Under the pieces are notes generated by a model. The model was given only the letters and a program-made list of their open reading frames with translations, was not told the origin of the DNA and did no database searches. The translations under genes were made by a program, and so were the position numbers. Source: an uncultured Neptuniibacter sp. (GTDB lineage: Bacteria; Pseudomonadota; Gammaproteobacteria; Pseudomonadales; Balneatricaceae). Taken from it: a stretch of DNA of 60,281 nucleotides. This document shows positions 18,014 through 26,341 of the stretch, piece after piece. How positions within the stretch are numbered: the first letter of the stretch is position 1; each line of letters opens with the position of its first letter. The stretch is from assembly GCF_947498015.1 (NCBI RefSeq), contig NZ_CANMIR010000017.1, forward strand, positions 1-60,281, read 5' to 3'.

Positions 18014-19102
18014 ATGAAAGCTACATTAGTACTTATCTTTAGTTTGCTTTTCAGTCTGGCTGCTGAGGCGGGTCGTCTGAAAGATATGGTAAGCATCTCA
18101 GGCGTGCGCTCTAACCAGCTGGTGGGCTATGGCTTAGTGGTGGGTCTGGATGGCACCGGGGATAAAACGTCTTTTACCTCGCAAACATTCCGTAACATGC
18201 TGAATAATTTTGGCGTGGCTATCCCGCCTTCGATTAATCCTAAGTCGAAAAATATCGCTGCGGTGGCGATCCATGCTGAGCTCCCGGCGTTTGCAAAGCC
18301 TGGTCAGTCGATCGATATCACTGTGTCTGCAATCGGTGATGCTAAAAGCTTGCGCGGTGGTAGCTTGTTGATGTCCCCGATGAAGGGGGCTGACGGGCAG
18401 GTTTACGCACTGGCTCAGGGTAACCTGGTTGTGTCTGGTTTTGGTGTGCAGGGGGCCGATGGCTCGCGCTTATCACTGAATGTACCCAGCGTCGGTCGTA
18501 TACCGAATGGGGCAACGGTCGAGCGATCTGTACCGAGTGGGTTCGCCCAGGGAGATAGTCTGGTACTTAACCTCCATCGTCCTGATTTCACAACATCACG
18601 TCGTGTAGCTGAGCAGATCAACCATCTATTGGGGCCCGGTATGGCGGCCTCTATGGATGCAACCTCTATCCGGGTAAGAGCTCCGCGTGATCCCAATCAG
18701 CGAGTTTCATTTCTGTCGGTTCTTGAGAATCTGAATGTGGAACCAGCGAGGAATGCCGCCAAGGTCGTGATCAACTCACGTACCGGTACCATCATCATTG
18801 GCCAGAATGTTCAGGTGACGCCGGTCGCGATTACTCACGGTGGCCTCACGGTTGCGATTGCGGAAGAGTTTGATGTAAATCAGCCGAATCCACTGGCTGA
18901 GGGAGAGACTGTAATCACCCCGCGTACCGGTATTCAGGTAGATGCAGGCTCCGGTCATATGTTTGAGTTTGCTCCGGGCACTAACCTGCAGGATATCGTT
19001 GAAGCGGTTAATCAGGTAGGCGCTGCGCCGGGTGACCTGATGGCTATTCTGGAAGCCTTGAAGCAGGCCGGTGCGCTAAAAGCAGAGTTGGTGGTGATCT
19101 GA
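18014..19102 (+). CDS. flgI: Flagellar P-ring protein FlgI
   Basis: FlgI forms the peptidoglycan-associated P ring. The 362 residues begin with a Sec signal peptide ([15 protein letters not shown], cleavage near residue 19), then the diagnostic [29 protein letters not shown] pattern. The conserved [30 protein letters not shown] segment and the C-terminal [15 protein letters not shown] follow. Its stop codon overlaps the flgJ start by one base (TGATG), so the two are translationally coupled. Confidence 0.97.
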   Translation: MKATLVLIFSLLFSLAAEAGRLKDMVSISGVRSNQLVGYGLVVGLDGTGDKTSFTSQTFRNMLNNFGVAIPPSINPKSKNIAAVAIHAELPAFAKPGQSIDITVSAIGDAKSLRGGSLLMSPMKGADGQVYALAQGNLVVSGFGVQGADGSRLSLNVPSVGRIPNGATVERSVPSGFAQGDSLVLNLHRPDFTTSRRVAEQINHLLGPGMAASMDATSIRVRAPRDPNQRVSFLSVLENLNVEPARNAAKVVINSRTGTIIIGQNVQVTPVAITHGGLTVAIAEEFDVNQPNPLAEGETVITPRTGIQVDAGSGHMFEFAPGTNLQDIVEAVNQVGAAPGDLMAILEALKQAGALKAELVVI

Positions 19103-20145
19103 TGATTAAAACAGGTGCCGGTGGCGATAATTCACAGCTCTATTCTGATTTGGCAGAGCTGCAAAAACTGAAAGCTAAGGCGAAAACCAATAGTGATGAA
19201 GGGTTACGTCTGGCGGCACAGCAGTTTGAACAGCTGTTCCTGAATATGTTGCTGCGTTCAATGCGTGAGGCAAACGCGTCGTTTGGCGAAGATAACTTTA
19301 TGAATAGCAGTCAGACAAAACTTTATCAGAGTATGTTTGATAACCAGATCGCTATGGAGATGGCTAATTCCAAAGGGATCGGCCTGACGGATGTGCTGGT
19401 ACGCCAACTGGGTGGCAAGGTTGCAGAGAAAACTACACCGGAATTAAAAGCATTAGATCTGAACAGTCGTCAACTCAATCAGGCGTTTGATCAGGCTGCA
19501 GCTATCGCTGCTTCTGCGCTTCTTGCCAAGGCAGAGGGGCAGGAAAACCCACCTGGAGTGACTCTGACTGAGGAGCAGAAAAGTACGGTTAAAGAGGTGT
19601 TTCAACAGCAGCTTGATGCTGCGGCAAAAGCACCTCAGCAAACACTGCCGGATCGTTTTGAGTCACCCGAAGAGTTTGTCGAAAAACTGATGCCGTTAGC
19701 GCAAAAGGTTGCAGGTGAATTGGGTGTTGATCCCCGCGTGCTTCTAGCGCAATCAGCTCTTGAAACGGGGTGGGGGAAATTTATGGTTCGCTCTGTCGAT
19801 GGTGGCAACAGTAATAATCTCTTCAATATCAAAGCGGATAGCCGCTGGAATGGAGAGAGTGCTCAGGTTTCTACGCTTGAGTTTCGTGAGGGTATCGCTC
19901 AGCGAGAGAAAGCTCATTTCAGGAGCTATAACAGCTATGAGGAGAGCTTCAGGGATTATGTCGATTTTTTGAAAAACAGTCCCAGATATCGCATGGCATT
20001 AGAGAGTGCGGGTGACCCTTACGACTACGTGAAGCAGCTTCAGGATGCTGGATATGCAACAGATCCTGAATATGCGGAAAAGATTAAAAATATATTTGAG
20101 GGTGAACTGCTAGCCAGTCGAAGCACCTCAACTAAAGAGGGATAG
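19102..20145 (+). CDS. flgJ: Flagellar assembly peptidoglycan hydrolase FlgJ
   Basis: FlgJ caps the growing rod with its N-terminal domain and opens the peptidoglycan with its C-terminal glucosaminidase domain. The 347-residue protein has both: the rod-binding region (FEQLFLNMLLRSMREAN, about 48-64) and the hydrolase (about 180-335) with LLAQSALETGWGKF, whose Glu is the predicted catalytic residue, and NLFNIKA. It is the two-domain type of beta- and gammaproteobacteria. The end of the gene contains the -35 box of the flgKL promoter. Confidence 0.95.
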   Translation: MIKTGAGGDNSQLYSDLAELQKLKAKAKTNSDEGLRLAAQQFEQLFLNMLLRSMREANASFGEDNFMNSSQTKLYQSMFDNQIAMEMANSKGIGLTDVLVRQLGGKVAEKTTPELKALDLNSRQLNQAFDQAAAIAASALLAKAEGQENPPGVTLTEEQKSTVKEVFQQQLDAAAKAPQQTLPDRFESPEEFVEKLMPLAQKVAGELGVDPRVLLAQSALETGWGKFMVRSVDGGNSNNLFNIKADSRWNGESAQVSTLEFREGIAQREKAHFRSYNSYEESFRDYVDFLKNSPRYRMALESAGDPYDYVKQLQDAGYATDPEYAEKIKNIFEGELLASRSTSTKEG

Positions 20146-20159
20146 AGAGTAGCCGATAA
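20133..20159 (+). promoter_or_regulatory. Sigma-28 (FliA) promoter of flgKL
   Basis: TAAAGAGG (20133-20140), 11 bases, then GCCGATAA (20152-20159). The -10 box is a perfect FliA consensus and the -35 keeps TAAAG. The -35 box lies inside the last codons of flgJ. Confidence 0.85.
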
Positions 20160-20227
20160 GCTATATCTCAGCTCTCCTTAATTGATGCTTCAGTCATATA
20201 GCTAGAGATCCTCAAAGGAGTCAGATT

Positions 20228-22486
20228 ATGTCAGGTTTTGGTTTACTATCACTGGGTTCACAGAGTCTTCTGGCCAACCAGACTGCGTTATCCATAACGG
20301 GTCAGAATATCAGTAATGTGAATACTGAGGGTTACACACGTCAGGCTCCTGTATTTCAGGCGCGTGCAGGTCAGGGTGGGGTCGCCGTTGATGATATAGA
20401 CCGGATCGCTGATGCCTTTCTGAATCGTCAGATCTGGGCGGATAGTGCAACTTTCAGCAGTTACGATATCTTCGAAGATTTCGCCAATGAGCTGGACAAT
20501 CTGATGGCTTCCGATGTGACCAGTATCTCGAAAGCGATGGATGATTACTTCGGAGCACTGCAAACAGCGGTAGATGATCCGGTCAGCTTGCCTAACCGGG
20601 AGCTGTTTATTGCGCAGGCTGAAGCGTTGGTTCAACGTTTTAATGACCTCGACGCCAATATTCGACGTCAAAGTGAGACCATCAATGGTCGCCTTGAAAG
20701 TAATGTTGCTGCCATCAACACCATAGCGATCAATATTGCTGAGCTGAATGACGATATCAGGATCGCTGAGGCTGCAGGAAACGTTTCAAGTGAACTGCTC
20801 GATCAGCGTGATGCCAAACTTGAAGAGCTGTCACAATATATCGGTTTCACCACGATTGAAGATGGCAACACCAGCGAAGTGAGTGTGTTTATCGGTAATG
20901 GTGAGCCTCTGGTTGTCGGCCAAAGCGCAAATACGTTATCTACGATTATCAGTCCAGCGGATCCCAGTCAGTTGAATATAGGTGTTCAGATCGGTAATAC
21001 GGTTGGCGATATCACCAGTCAGCTCTCAGGAGGAAAGATCGGGGGGATGCTGGATTATCGTGATAATACCTTGAATGAATCGCTCGATGAACTGGGTCGT
21101 ATCGCACTTGTGTTTGCTGAAACGATGAATGAGCAGCATCAGAAAGGGATGGATCTGGATGGGAATGCCGGTGGACTTCTGTTTACCGATATCAACAGCT
21201 CTCAGGCGACATACAACCGAGTTTTAGCCGAGCGAGATAATATTACCCAGGCGACTGGCAGCGTGGTGATTAACGATGTCACTAAAGTCGAAGCGACTGA
21301 GTATGAGTTGATTTTTAGTAATGACTCAAACTTCACCCTGATACGTGGTAATGATGAGGTACGTTGGACGCCTTTAGATCTGAACCAAAATGGTCCGGCA
21401 CCGACCAGCGCAGCCGAAGTTGATGAGGATGGGGAGTTCTATCTGGATAATCTCTCCGGAGATCTTACGCTTCGAATTGATGGTGTGACGTTGACGCTGG
21501 ATGGAAATGGGTCTTTTGTGACCGGGGATAAGTTTCTGATCCGGCCGACCCGGATGGCCGCAGCCGAGATTGATACGGTGATCAACCAGGCAAGTCAGCT
21601 TGCGTTGGCAGCGCCGCTTGCGGCTTCGGAAGATGCCAGTAATAAGGGGACCGGGGTTGTAACAGTTAGTATCACCGATCCAGAGTATGCAGAGCAGTCT
21701 GGTCTATCAGGCGAATTAACGCCGCCTTTAGATGTGAGCTTTTTAAGCCCGTTAGAGATCACCGCTGCAGGAGGGAATACTGGCACTGCGTCAAATGTTC
21801 AGGTTTCTGCGGCTTCAGGTATTACGTATCCGGTAACCATTACCGCGGTTGGGGGGGCGTTTAATGTTACGGATTCATCCGTACCGCCATCTACTGTTAC
21901 GGGTGTTGGGGCGATCGGCGATGCTCAGTTAGATCTGACTGATGATTACGGCATTACGCTGGATATCAATGCGGTCGCGAATGGTGATGTTTTTACTGTT
22001 GATCATGACGGTTCAGAGAGCGTGGGGCTTTATCAATTTACCGATGCTGATGGCGATCGTCAGATCGGTCAGTATGTTTCCGGTCAATCGATCCAGCTTC
22101 AGGGGTATGAAGTCACCATCAGCAATTCACCTTCGTTGAACGATACGTTTGCAATCAACCTGAATATTGGAGGTGTATCTGATAACCGGAATGCTCTTTT
22201 AATGTCAGACCTGCAGTTTGCCAAGACGGTTGAAGGGGCATCTTATCAGGACAAATATGGGCAGTCAGTCGAGCGTGTAGGTACAGAAGCAGCGGTCGCT
22301 CAGGTGAACGCACAGGCGGGTAAAGCGGTGCTTGACTCGAATAAACAACAACGTTCCAGTATTGCGGGTGTCAATCTGGATGAAGAGGCAACAAAGCTGG
22401 TTCAGTACCAGCAGGCATATCAGGCATCTGCCCAGCTTATCCGGGCAGCACAAACGATCTTTGATAGCCTGTTGCAGAGTGTTTAA
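20228..22486 (+). CDS. flgK: Flagellar hook-associated protein 1 FlgK
   Basis: FlgK is the first of two junction proteins between hook and filament. The 752 residues include the family N-terminus (FGLLSLGSQSLLANQTALSITGQNISNVNTEGYTRQ-type, about 4-38) and C-terminal SSIAGVNLDEEATKLVQYQQAYQASAQLI. It is about 200 residues longer than enteric FlgK (547). The extra sequence is a low-complexity beta-rich region around residues 480-650, rich in Gly, Thr and Val. Such insertions are known in marine relatives and would be exposed on the surface. GGAG lies before the ATG. It is co-transcribed with flgL, 11 bases downstream. Confidence 0.95.
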   Translation: MSGFGLLSLGSQSLLANQTALSITGQNISNVNTEGYTRQAPVFQARAGQGGVAVDDIDRIADAFLNRQIWADSATFSSYDIFEDFANELDNLMASDVTSISKAMDDYFGALQTAVDDPVSLPNRELFIAQAEALVQRFNDLDANIRRQSETINGRLESNVAAINTIAINIAELNDDIRIAEAAGNVSSELLDQRDAKLEELSQYIGFTTIEDGNTSEVSVFIGNGEPLVVGQSANTLSTIISPADPSQLNIGVQIGNTVGDITSQLSGGKIGGMLDYRDNTLNESLDELGRIALVFAETMNEQHQKGMDLDGNAGGLLFTDINSSQATYNRVLAERDNITQATGSVVINDVTKVEATEYELIFSNDSNFTLIRGNDEVRWTPLDLNQNGPAPTSAAEVDEDGEFYLDNLSGDLTLRIDGVTLTLDGNGSFVTGDKFLIRPTRMAAAEIDTVINQASQLALAAPLAASEDASNKGTGVVTVSITDPEYAEQSGLSGELTPPLDVSFLSPLEITAAGGNTGTASNVQVSAASGITYPVTITAVGGAFNVTDSSVPPSTVTGVGAIGDAQLDLTDDYGITLDINAVANGDVFTVDHDGSESVGLYQFTDADGDRQIGQYVSGQSIQLQGYEVTISNSPSLNDTFAINLNIGGVSDNRNALLMSDLQFAKTVEGASYQDKYGQSVERVGTEAAVAQVNAQAGKAVLDSNKQQRSSIAGVNLDEEATKLVQYQQAYQASAQLIRAAQTIFDSLLQSV

Positions 22487-22497
22487 GGAGATAGCAG

Positions 22498-23703
22498 ATG
22501 AGAATCTCTACACAGCAAGTATTTTTAAGCAATATCGATAATCTGAGTAAGTCCAGTGCGGACCTGTTTAAGACACAGCAGCAGCTATCAACGGGCAAGC
22601 GCGTGCTGCAGCCCTCTGATGATCCACTGGCGTCGGCTCAGATTCAAAAATTCAAAAAAGAGGTAGCCCGCACCGAACAGTTCTCTGGCAATATCGAGGT
22701 GGCTGATCGTCGATTGAGGCTCGAAGAGATCACGATCGAGCAGGTGAATAACCTCTCGATCCGTTTGCGAGAGCTCACCATCCAGGGGAAAAACGGAACG
22801 CTGACCGAGACCGATCGTGAAGTGATCGCATCCGAAGTTGGCGAGATTATCAAATCTCTGGACAGTCTGATGAACACTAAGGATGTTCAGGGTGAGTATA
22901 TTTTCTCTGGTAACAAAGGGTTTACTAAGCCCTATACCGTAGACTCCGCTTCAGGTCGTTATGTTTTTAATGGCGATGATGGCCAGCGTTTTCTGCAGAT
23001 TGGTCCTGAAAATAAAGTAGCTTCGACCGATTCCGGGTTTGATATCTTTGAAAAAGTTCCTCTGGTACCGGGGTATGTGATTGCGGACGTGGAGCAGACC
23101 GTATCTGTAATCGGAGGGGTAGATATTCAGGGTGGTGATGCGGAGTCCTTTGGTAGTTTTATGGATGCAAATGGCCCGCTTAATTTTGAAGTATCTGGCG
23201 GCGCATTGACCGTTACAGATAAAAACGGGACGACGGTAGGTTCATGGCCTCCCGGTACAACCAGTATCTCTCTGTCAGGTGTCGATATTGAAGTCGATAC
23301 CTCAGTAGATGGTGATGCGACTCTGGATGTTTTTGATCAGCATAATATACTGAATACCGCTCTGGATCTTAAAGACGCGTTGAATAATTCTGATCTGTCG
23401 ACTGCACAGGGTAAGGAGCAGTTTAATCAGCGTATGGATCATATTCTTGATAGCCTAGCCGGCATTGAAGAGCGAAATATTGCATCGCGTTCCAGTATTG
23501 GTGGACGCTTAAATGCGTTGGAGCAGCAGGATCTCGTCAACGAAGATTATAAGTTGTTCACACAGGAGGCGCTCTCCTCGTTTGAAGATCTGGACTATAA
23601 CGAAGCGATTAGTCGTTTTGCCTTGCAGGAGACTGCACTGCAGGCGGCATATTCCAGCTTTGCCAAGGTACAGGATCTGAATCTATTTAACTTCCTGCGT
23701 TAA
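22498..23703 (+). CDS. flgL: Flagellar hook-associated protein 3 FlgL
   Basis: FlgL is the second hook-filament junction protein and resembles flagellin at both ends. The 401 residues start MRISTQQVFLSNIDNLSKSS-like with QQQLSTGKRVLQPSDDP, the flagellin N-terminal motif, and end in the coiled-coil ISRFALQETALQAAYSSFAKVQDLNLFNFLR-type segment. The ribosome site AAGGAGA precedes the ATG by 6 bases. The gene ends at a terminator, closing the flagellar block. Confidence 0.95.
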   Translation: MRISTQQVFLSNIDNLSKSSADLFKTQQQLSTGKRVLQPSDDPLASAQIQKFKKEVARTEQFSGNIEVADRRLRLEEITIEQVNNLSIRLRELTIQGKNGTLTETDREVIASEVGEIIKSLDSLMNTKDVQGEYIFSGNKGFTKPYTVDSASGRYVFNGDDGQRFLQIGPENKVASTDSGFDIFEKVPLVPGYVIADVEQTVSVIGGVDIQGGDAESFGSFMDANGPLNFEVSGGALTVTDKNGTTVGSWPPGTTSISLSGVDIEVDTSVDGDATLDVFDQHNILNTALDLKDALNNSDLSTAQGKEQFNQRMDHILDSLAGIEERNIASRSSIGGRLNALEQQDLVNEDYKLFTQEALSSFEDLDYNEAISRFALQETALQAAYSSFAKVQDLNLFNFLR

Positions 23704-23719
23704 TCGTTTAGTCCTATCC

Positions 23720-23746
23720 AAAACCGGCCAGTTGCGCCGGTTTTTT
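23720..23746 (+). terminator. Terminator of flgKL
   Basis: Nine-base stem AAAACCGGC / GCCGGTTTT around CAGTTGC, ending in six Ts. It lies 17 bases after the flgL stop. Confidence 0.85.
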
Positions 23747-23971
23747 CATTTCTATATCCCTGTTAATTTCATTTGATTGAAAATGTCATTCTGTATGCTC
23801 GGATCTGTCAGATTAACTGCTTTGTATTTGCGGTAATCAGAGCTTATTTCAACTGATGGCATATTTTGTTATCGAAACTGGTGTCTTTTGTTATTGGCTG
23901 ATCTGAGTCTTTCAACCATCCTTAATACATGTAATTAAGCAGTTAGCGGTGGTTGTTTCCGGTTACCTGCC

Positions 23972-23994
23972 CTTCTGAAAAGTTGTTTCAGAAG
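23972..23994 (+). promoter_or_regulatory. Hairpin in the leader of the acyl-CoA dehydrogenase gene
   Basis: Within the 319-base gap 23704-24022 a perfect 9-base inverted repeat, CTTCTGAAA / TTTCAGAAG with loop AGTTG, ends 28 bases before the ATG. There is no T-run, so it is not a simple terminator. It could be an operator or an RNA leader structure. The rest of the gap after the flgL terminator shows nothing I can name. Confidence 0.45.
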
Positions 23995-24022
23995 CGATAA
24001 CAATAATATTGAGGATAATGTC

Positions 24023-25810
24023 ATGCCAGAATACAAAGCTCCCCTAAGAGATATGGACTTTGTTCTGAATGAGGTGCTGGACTCAGCTAAGCACTACCAG
24101 GCTCTCCCTGATTGCGAAGAAGCTACACCGGATATGGTGGCGGCTATTATGGAGGAGGGAGCTAAGTTTTCTGAGCGAGTGCTCTCACCCTTAAATCAGA
24201 TAGGTGATCAGCAGGGGTGTACCTGGAATGATGGTCAGGTGACTACGCCTGAAGGGTTTAAAGAGGCTTATCATCAATTTGTTGAGGGCGGTTGGCCCTC
24301 ACTGGCCCATGAAACTGAATATGGCGGTCAGGGGTTGCCGGAATCACTGGGTATTATCATCAATGAGATGGTAGGTACCGCAAACTGGTCGTGGAGTATG
24401 TATCCGGGTTTGAGTCATGGCGCGATGAATACGCTCGGTGCTCACGGAACGGATGATCAAAAAGAGACCTATCTGACAAAGCTGGTCTCGGGTGAGTGGA
24501 CCGGTACGATGTGCCTGACAGAACCTCACTGTGGTACTGATCTGGGGATGCTGCGTACTAAAGCTGAACCTCAGGAAGATGGCAGCTACAAGATCACCGG
24601 AACCAAGATATTCATCTCTGCCGGTGAACACGATATGGCGGATAATATTGTCCATATTGTGTTGGCTCGGTTACCTGGCGCCCCAGAGGGGACGAAAGGG
24701 ATCTCTCTGTTTATTGTGCCGAAACATCTGCCTTCCTCTTTAGGTGAGGGGAACGGTGTCAGCTGTGGATCACTGGAACATAAAATGGGGATTCACGGCA
24801 ACTCAACCTGTGTCATGAATTTCGATAATGCGACAGGCTACCTGATCGGCGCAGCGAATAAAGGTCTGAACTGTATGTTCACCTTTATGAATACTGCGCG
24901 CTTAGGAACCGCGCTGCAAGGGCTGGCGCACGCAGAGTGGGGATTTCAGAACTCTCTGGCATACGCGAAAGATCGCTTGCAGATGCGTGCCCTTAATGGC
25001 GCCGCTTGCCCTGACAAAGCCGCCGATCCGATCATCGTTCATCCTGAAGTGCGAAAAATGCTATTAACTCAGAAAGCGTTTGCTGAGGGAGGCCGGGCAT
25101 TGATCTATTACTGTGCTCAACTCGTGGATCAGGTGAAAATATCTGAGGGCGAGGACAAAGCACAAGCCGATGCTCTGCTGGCTTTTCTTACCCCAATCGC
25201 AAAAGCTTTTCTCACTGAGGTCGGTTTCGAATCGGCTAACCATGGTCTACAGATCTTCGGTGGTCACGGTTTTATCGCTGAATGGGGGATGGAGCAGAAT
25301 GTGCGTGATAGTCGTATCTCCATGCTGTACGAGGGAACGACGCAGATTCAGGCGCTTGATCTGCTTGGTCGTAAGGTGCTGATGACCCAGGGTGAAGCAC
25401 TGAAAGGTTTTACCAAAATTGTACATAGATTCTGTCAAACAGAAGCAGATAACCCGCAGATGAATACCTTTATCGAAGAGTTGGCATCACTCAACAAAGA
25501 GTGGGGTGAGTTGACGATGAATGTGGGTATGAAGGCGATGCAGGATCGTGATGAAGTTGGCGCAGCTTCGGTCGATTATCTGATGTACTCCGGTTATGTC
25601 GTACTGGGTTATTTCTGGGCGCGCATGGCGAAAGTTGCTCAGGATCAGCTTAGTGCGGGTGAAGGTGATGCTGCCTTTTATGAAGCGAAGCTTAAAACGG
25701 CACGATTCTATTTTGAACGGATCCTGCCTCGTACCCGATCATTGGTTGTTACGATGCAATCCGGCGCTGAAAATTTAATGGGTATGGAGCCTGAACAGTT
25801 TTCTTTCTAG
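24023..25810 (+). CDS. Acyl-CoA dehydrogenase (large, DmdC-type family)
   Basis: This FAD enzyme inserts a trans-2 double bond in an acyl-CoA and passes electrons to ETF. The 595 residues follow the large acyl-CoA dehydrogenase plan: an N-terminal extension (MPEYKAPLRDMDFVLNEVL), the helical and beta domains (TGTMCLTEPHCGTDLG, KITGTKIFISAGEHD), the C-terminal helical domain, and an extra C-terminal acetyl-CoA-dehydrogenase-like domain (about 465-590). The segment MLYEGTTQIQALDLLGRKV carries the Glu expected as the catalytic base. Databases often name this family 3-methylmercaptopropionyl-CoA dehydrogenase, but the neighbours (acyl-CoA ligase, fadBA, etf) fit general fatty acid oxidation better. 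The true chain-length preference cannot be read. Confidence 0.9.
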   Translation: MPEYKAPLRDMDFVLNEVLDSAKHYQALPDCEEATPDMVAAIMEEGAKFSERVLSPLNQIGDQQGCTWNDGQVTTPEGFKEAYHQFVEGGWPSLAHETEYGGQGLPESLGIIINEMVGTANWSWSMYPGLSHGAMNTLGAHGTDDQKETYLTKLVSGEWTGTMCLTEPHCGTDLGMLRTKAEPQEDGSYKITGTKIFISAGEHDMADNIVHIVLARLPGAPEGTKGISLFIVPKHLPSSLGEGNGVSCGSLEHKMGIHGNSTCVMNFDNATGYLIGAANKGLNCMFTFMNTARLGTALQGLAHAEWGFQNSLAYAKDRLQMRALNGAACPDKAADPIIVHPEVRKMLLTQKAFAEGGRALIYYCAQLVDQVKISEGEDKAQADALLAFLTPIAKAFLTEVGFESANHGLQIFGGHGFIAEWGMEQNVRDSRISMLYEGTTQIQALDLLGRKVLMTQGEALKGFTKIVHRFCQTEADNPQMNTFIEELASLNKEWGELTMNVGMKAMQDRDEVGAASVDYLMYSGYVVLGYFWARMAKVAQDQLSAGEGDAAFYEAKLKTARFYFERILPRTRSLVVTMQSGAENLMGMEPEQFSF

Positions 25811-25930
25811 GGCGTGATTATGAAAAAGCGATTGCACAAGTCGCTCAGCAACACGCTATTACGTGGCCTGCTTGCTTTAAATGCAAAGCGATATTCATAC
25901 AAAAATAAAAAATCTACAGAGGTAGTGAAC

Positions 25931-26248
25931 ATGTCGGAACTATCAGCGGTATTTACCGAGATGCAAAGCAGATTTAATGCCGAAGCGGCTGAAGGCACAG
26001 ACGCTGTATTTCAATATGAGATCAGTGATGGGGGAGAGTGGTATGTCACAGTCCATGATGGCGGCTGCTCAGTATCAGAGGGCTGTAGTGATGAAGCAAC
26101 AGTGACGCTACGTATGGACAGTGCAACATTGGGCGAGGTAATGTCGGGAGAAACCGATGGTATGCAAGCTTTTATGAGCGGGCGTATCCAGGCTGACGGA
26201 GATATTATGCTTGCAACTAAGCTGGCTACGATTTTTCCGGTAGCCTAA
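25931..26248 (+). CDS. SCP2 sterol-binding domain protein
   Basis: This small single-domain protein of the SCP-2 sterol carrier family binds hydrophobic ligands such as fatty acyl chains in a tunnel. The 105-residue form MSELSAVFTEMQSRFNAE... covers the SCP2 domain only, ending SGRIQADGDIMLATKLATIFPVA, the family signature. I chose the ATG at 25931 because AGAGG lies 8 bases upstream. The reading frame stays open back to 25814, which would add a basic, non-conserved N-terminus. It lies between the acyl-CoA dehydrogenase and acyl-CoA ligase genes, so a role in presenting acyl groups is a fair inference. Confidence 0.85.
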   Translation: MSELSAVFTEMQSRFNAEAAEGTDAVFQYEISDGGEWYVTVHDGGCSVSEGCSDEATVTLRMDSATLGEVMSGETDGMQAFMSGRIQADGDIMLATKLATIFPVA

Positions 26249-26276
26249 GCTGAAAGAAGATGTTGTAACACAAAAT

Positions 26277-26295
26277 TCCCCTCTGGATGAGGGGA
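26277..26295 (+). promoter_or_regulatory. Short hairpin between the SCP2 and acyl-CoA ligase genes
   Basis: TCCCCTC / GAGGGGA, seven perfect base pairs with loop TGGAT. No T-run follows, so it may stabilise mRNA or weakly separate the genes. Confidence 0.4.
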
Positions 26296-26341
26296 GTGCA
26301 TCTTTGAATACTCAATAAAAATAATTATAGAGGGGTTTGTG

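Noticed and set aside
25814..25930. Longer form of the SCP2 protein starting at or near 25814
   Set aside because: The extra 39 residues are basic and unlike the SCP2 family, while the ATG at 25931 has a well-spaced AGAGG. Kept as a note in the gene entry only.
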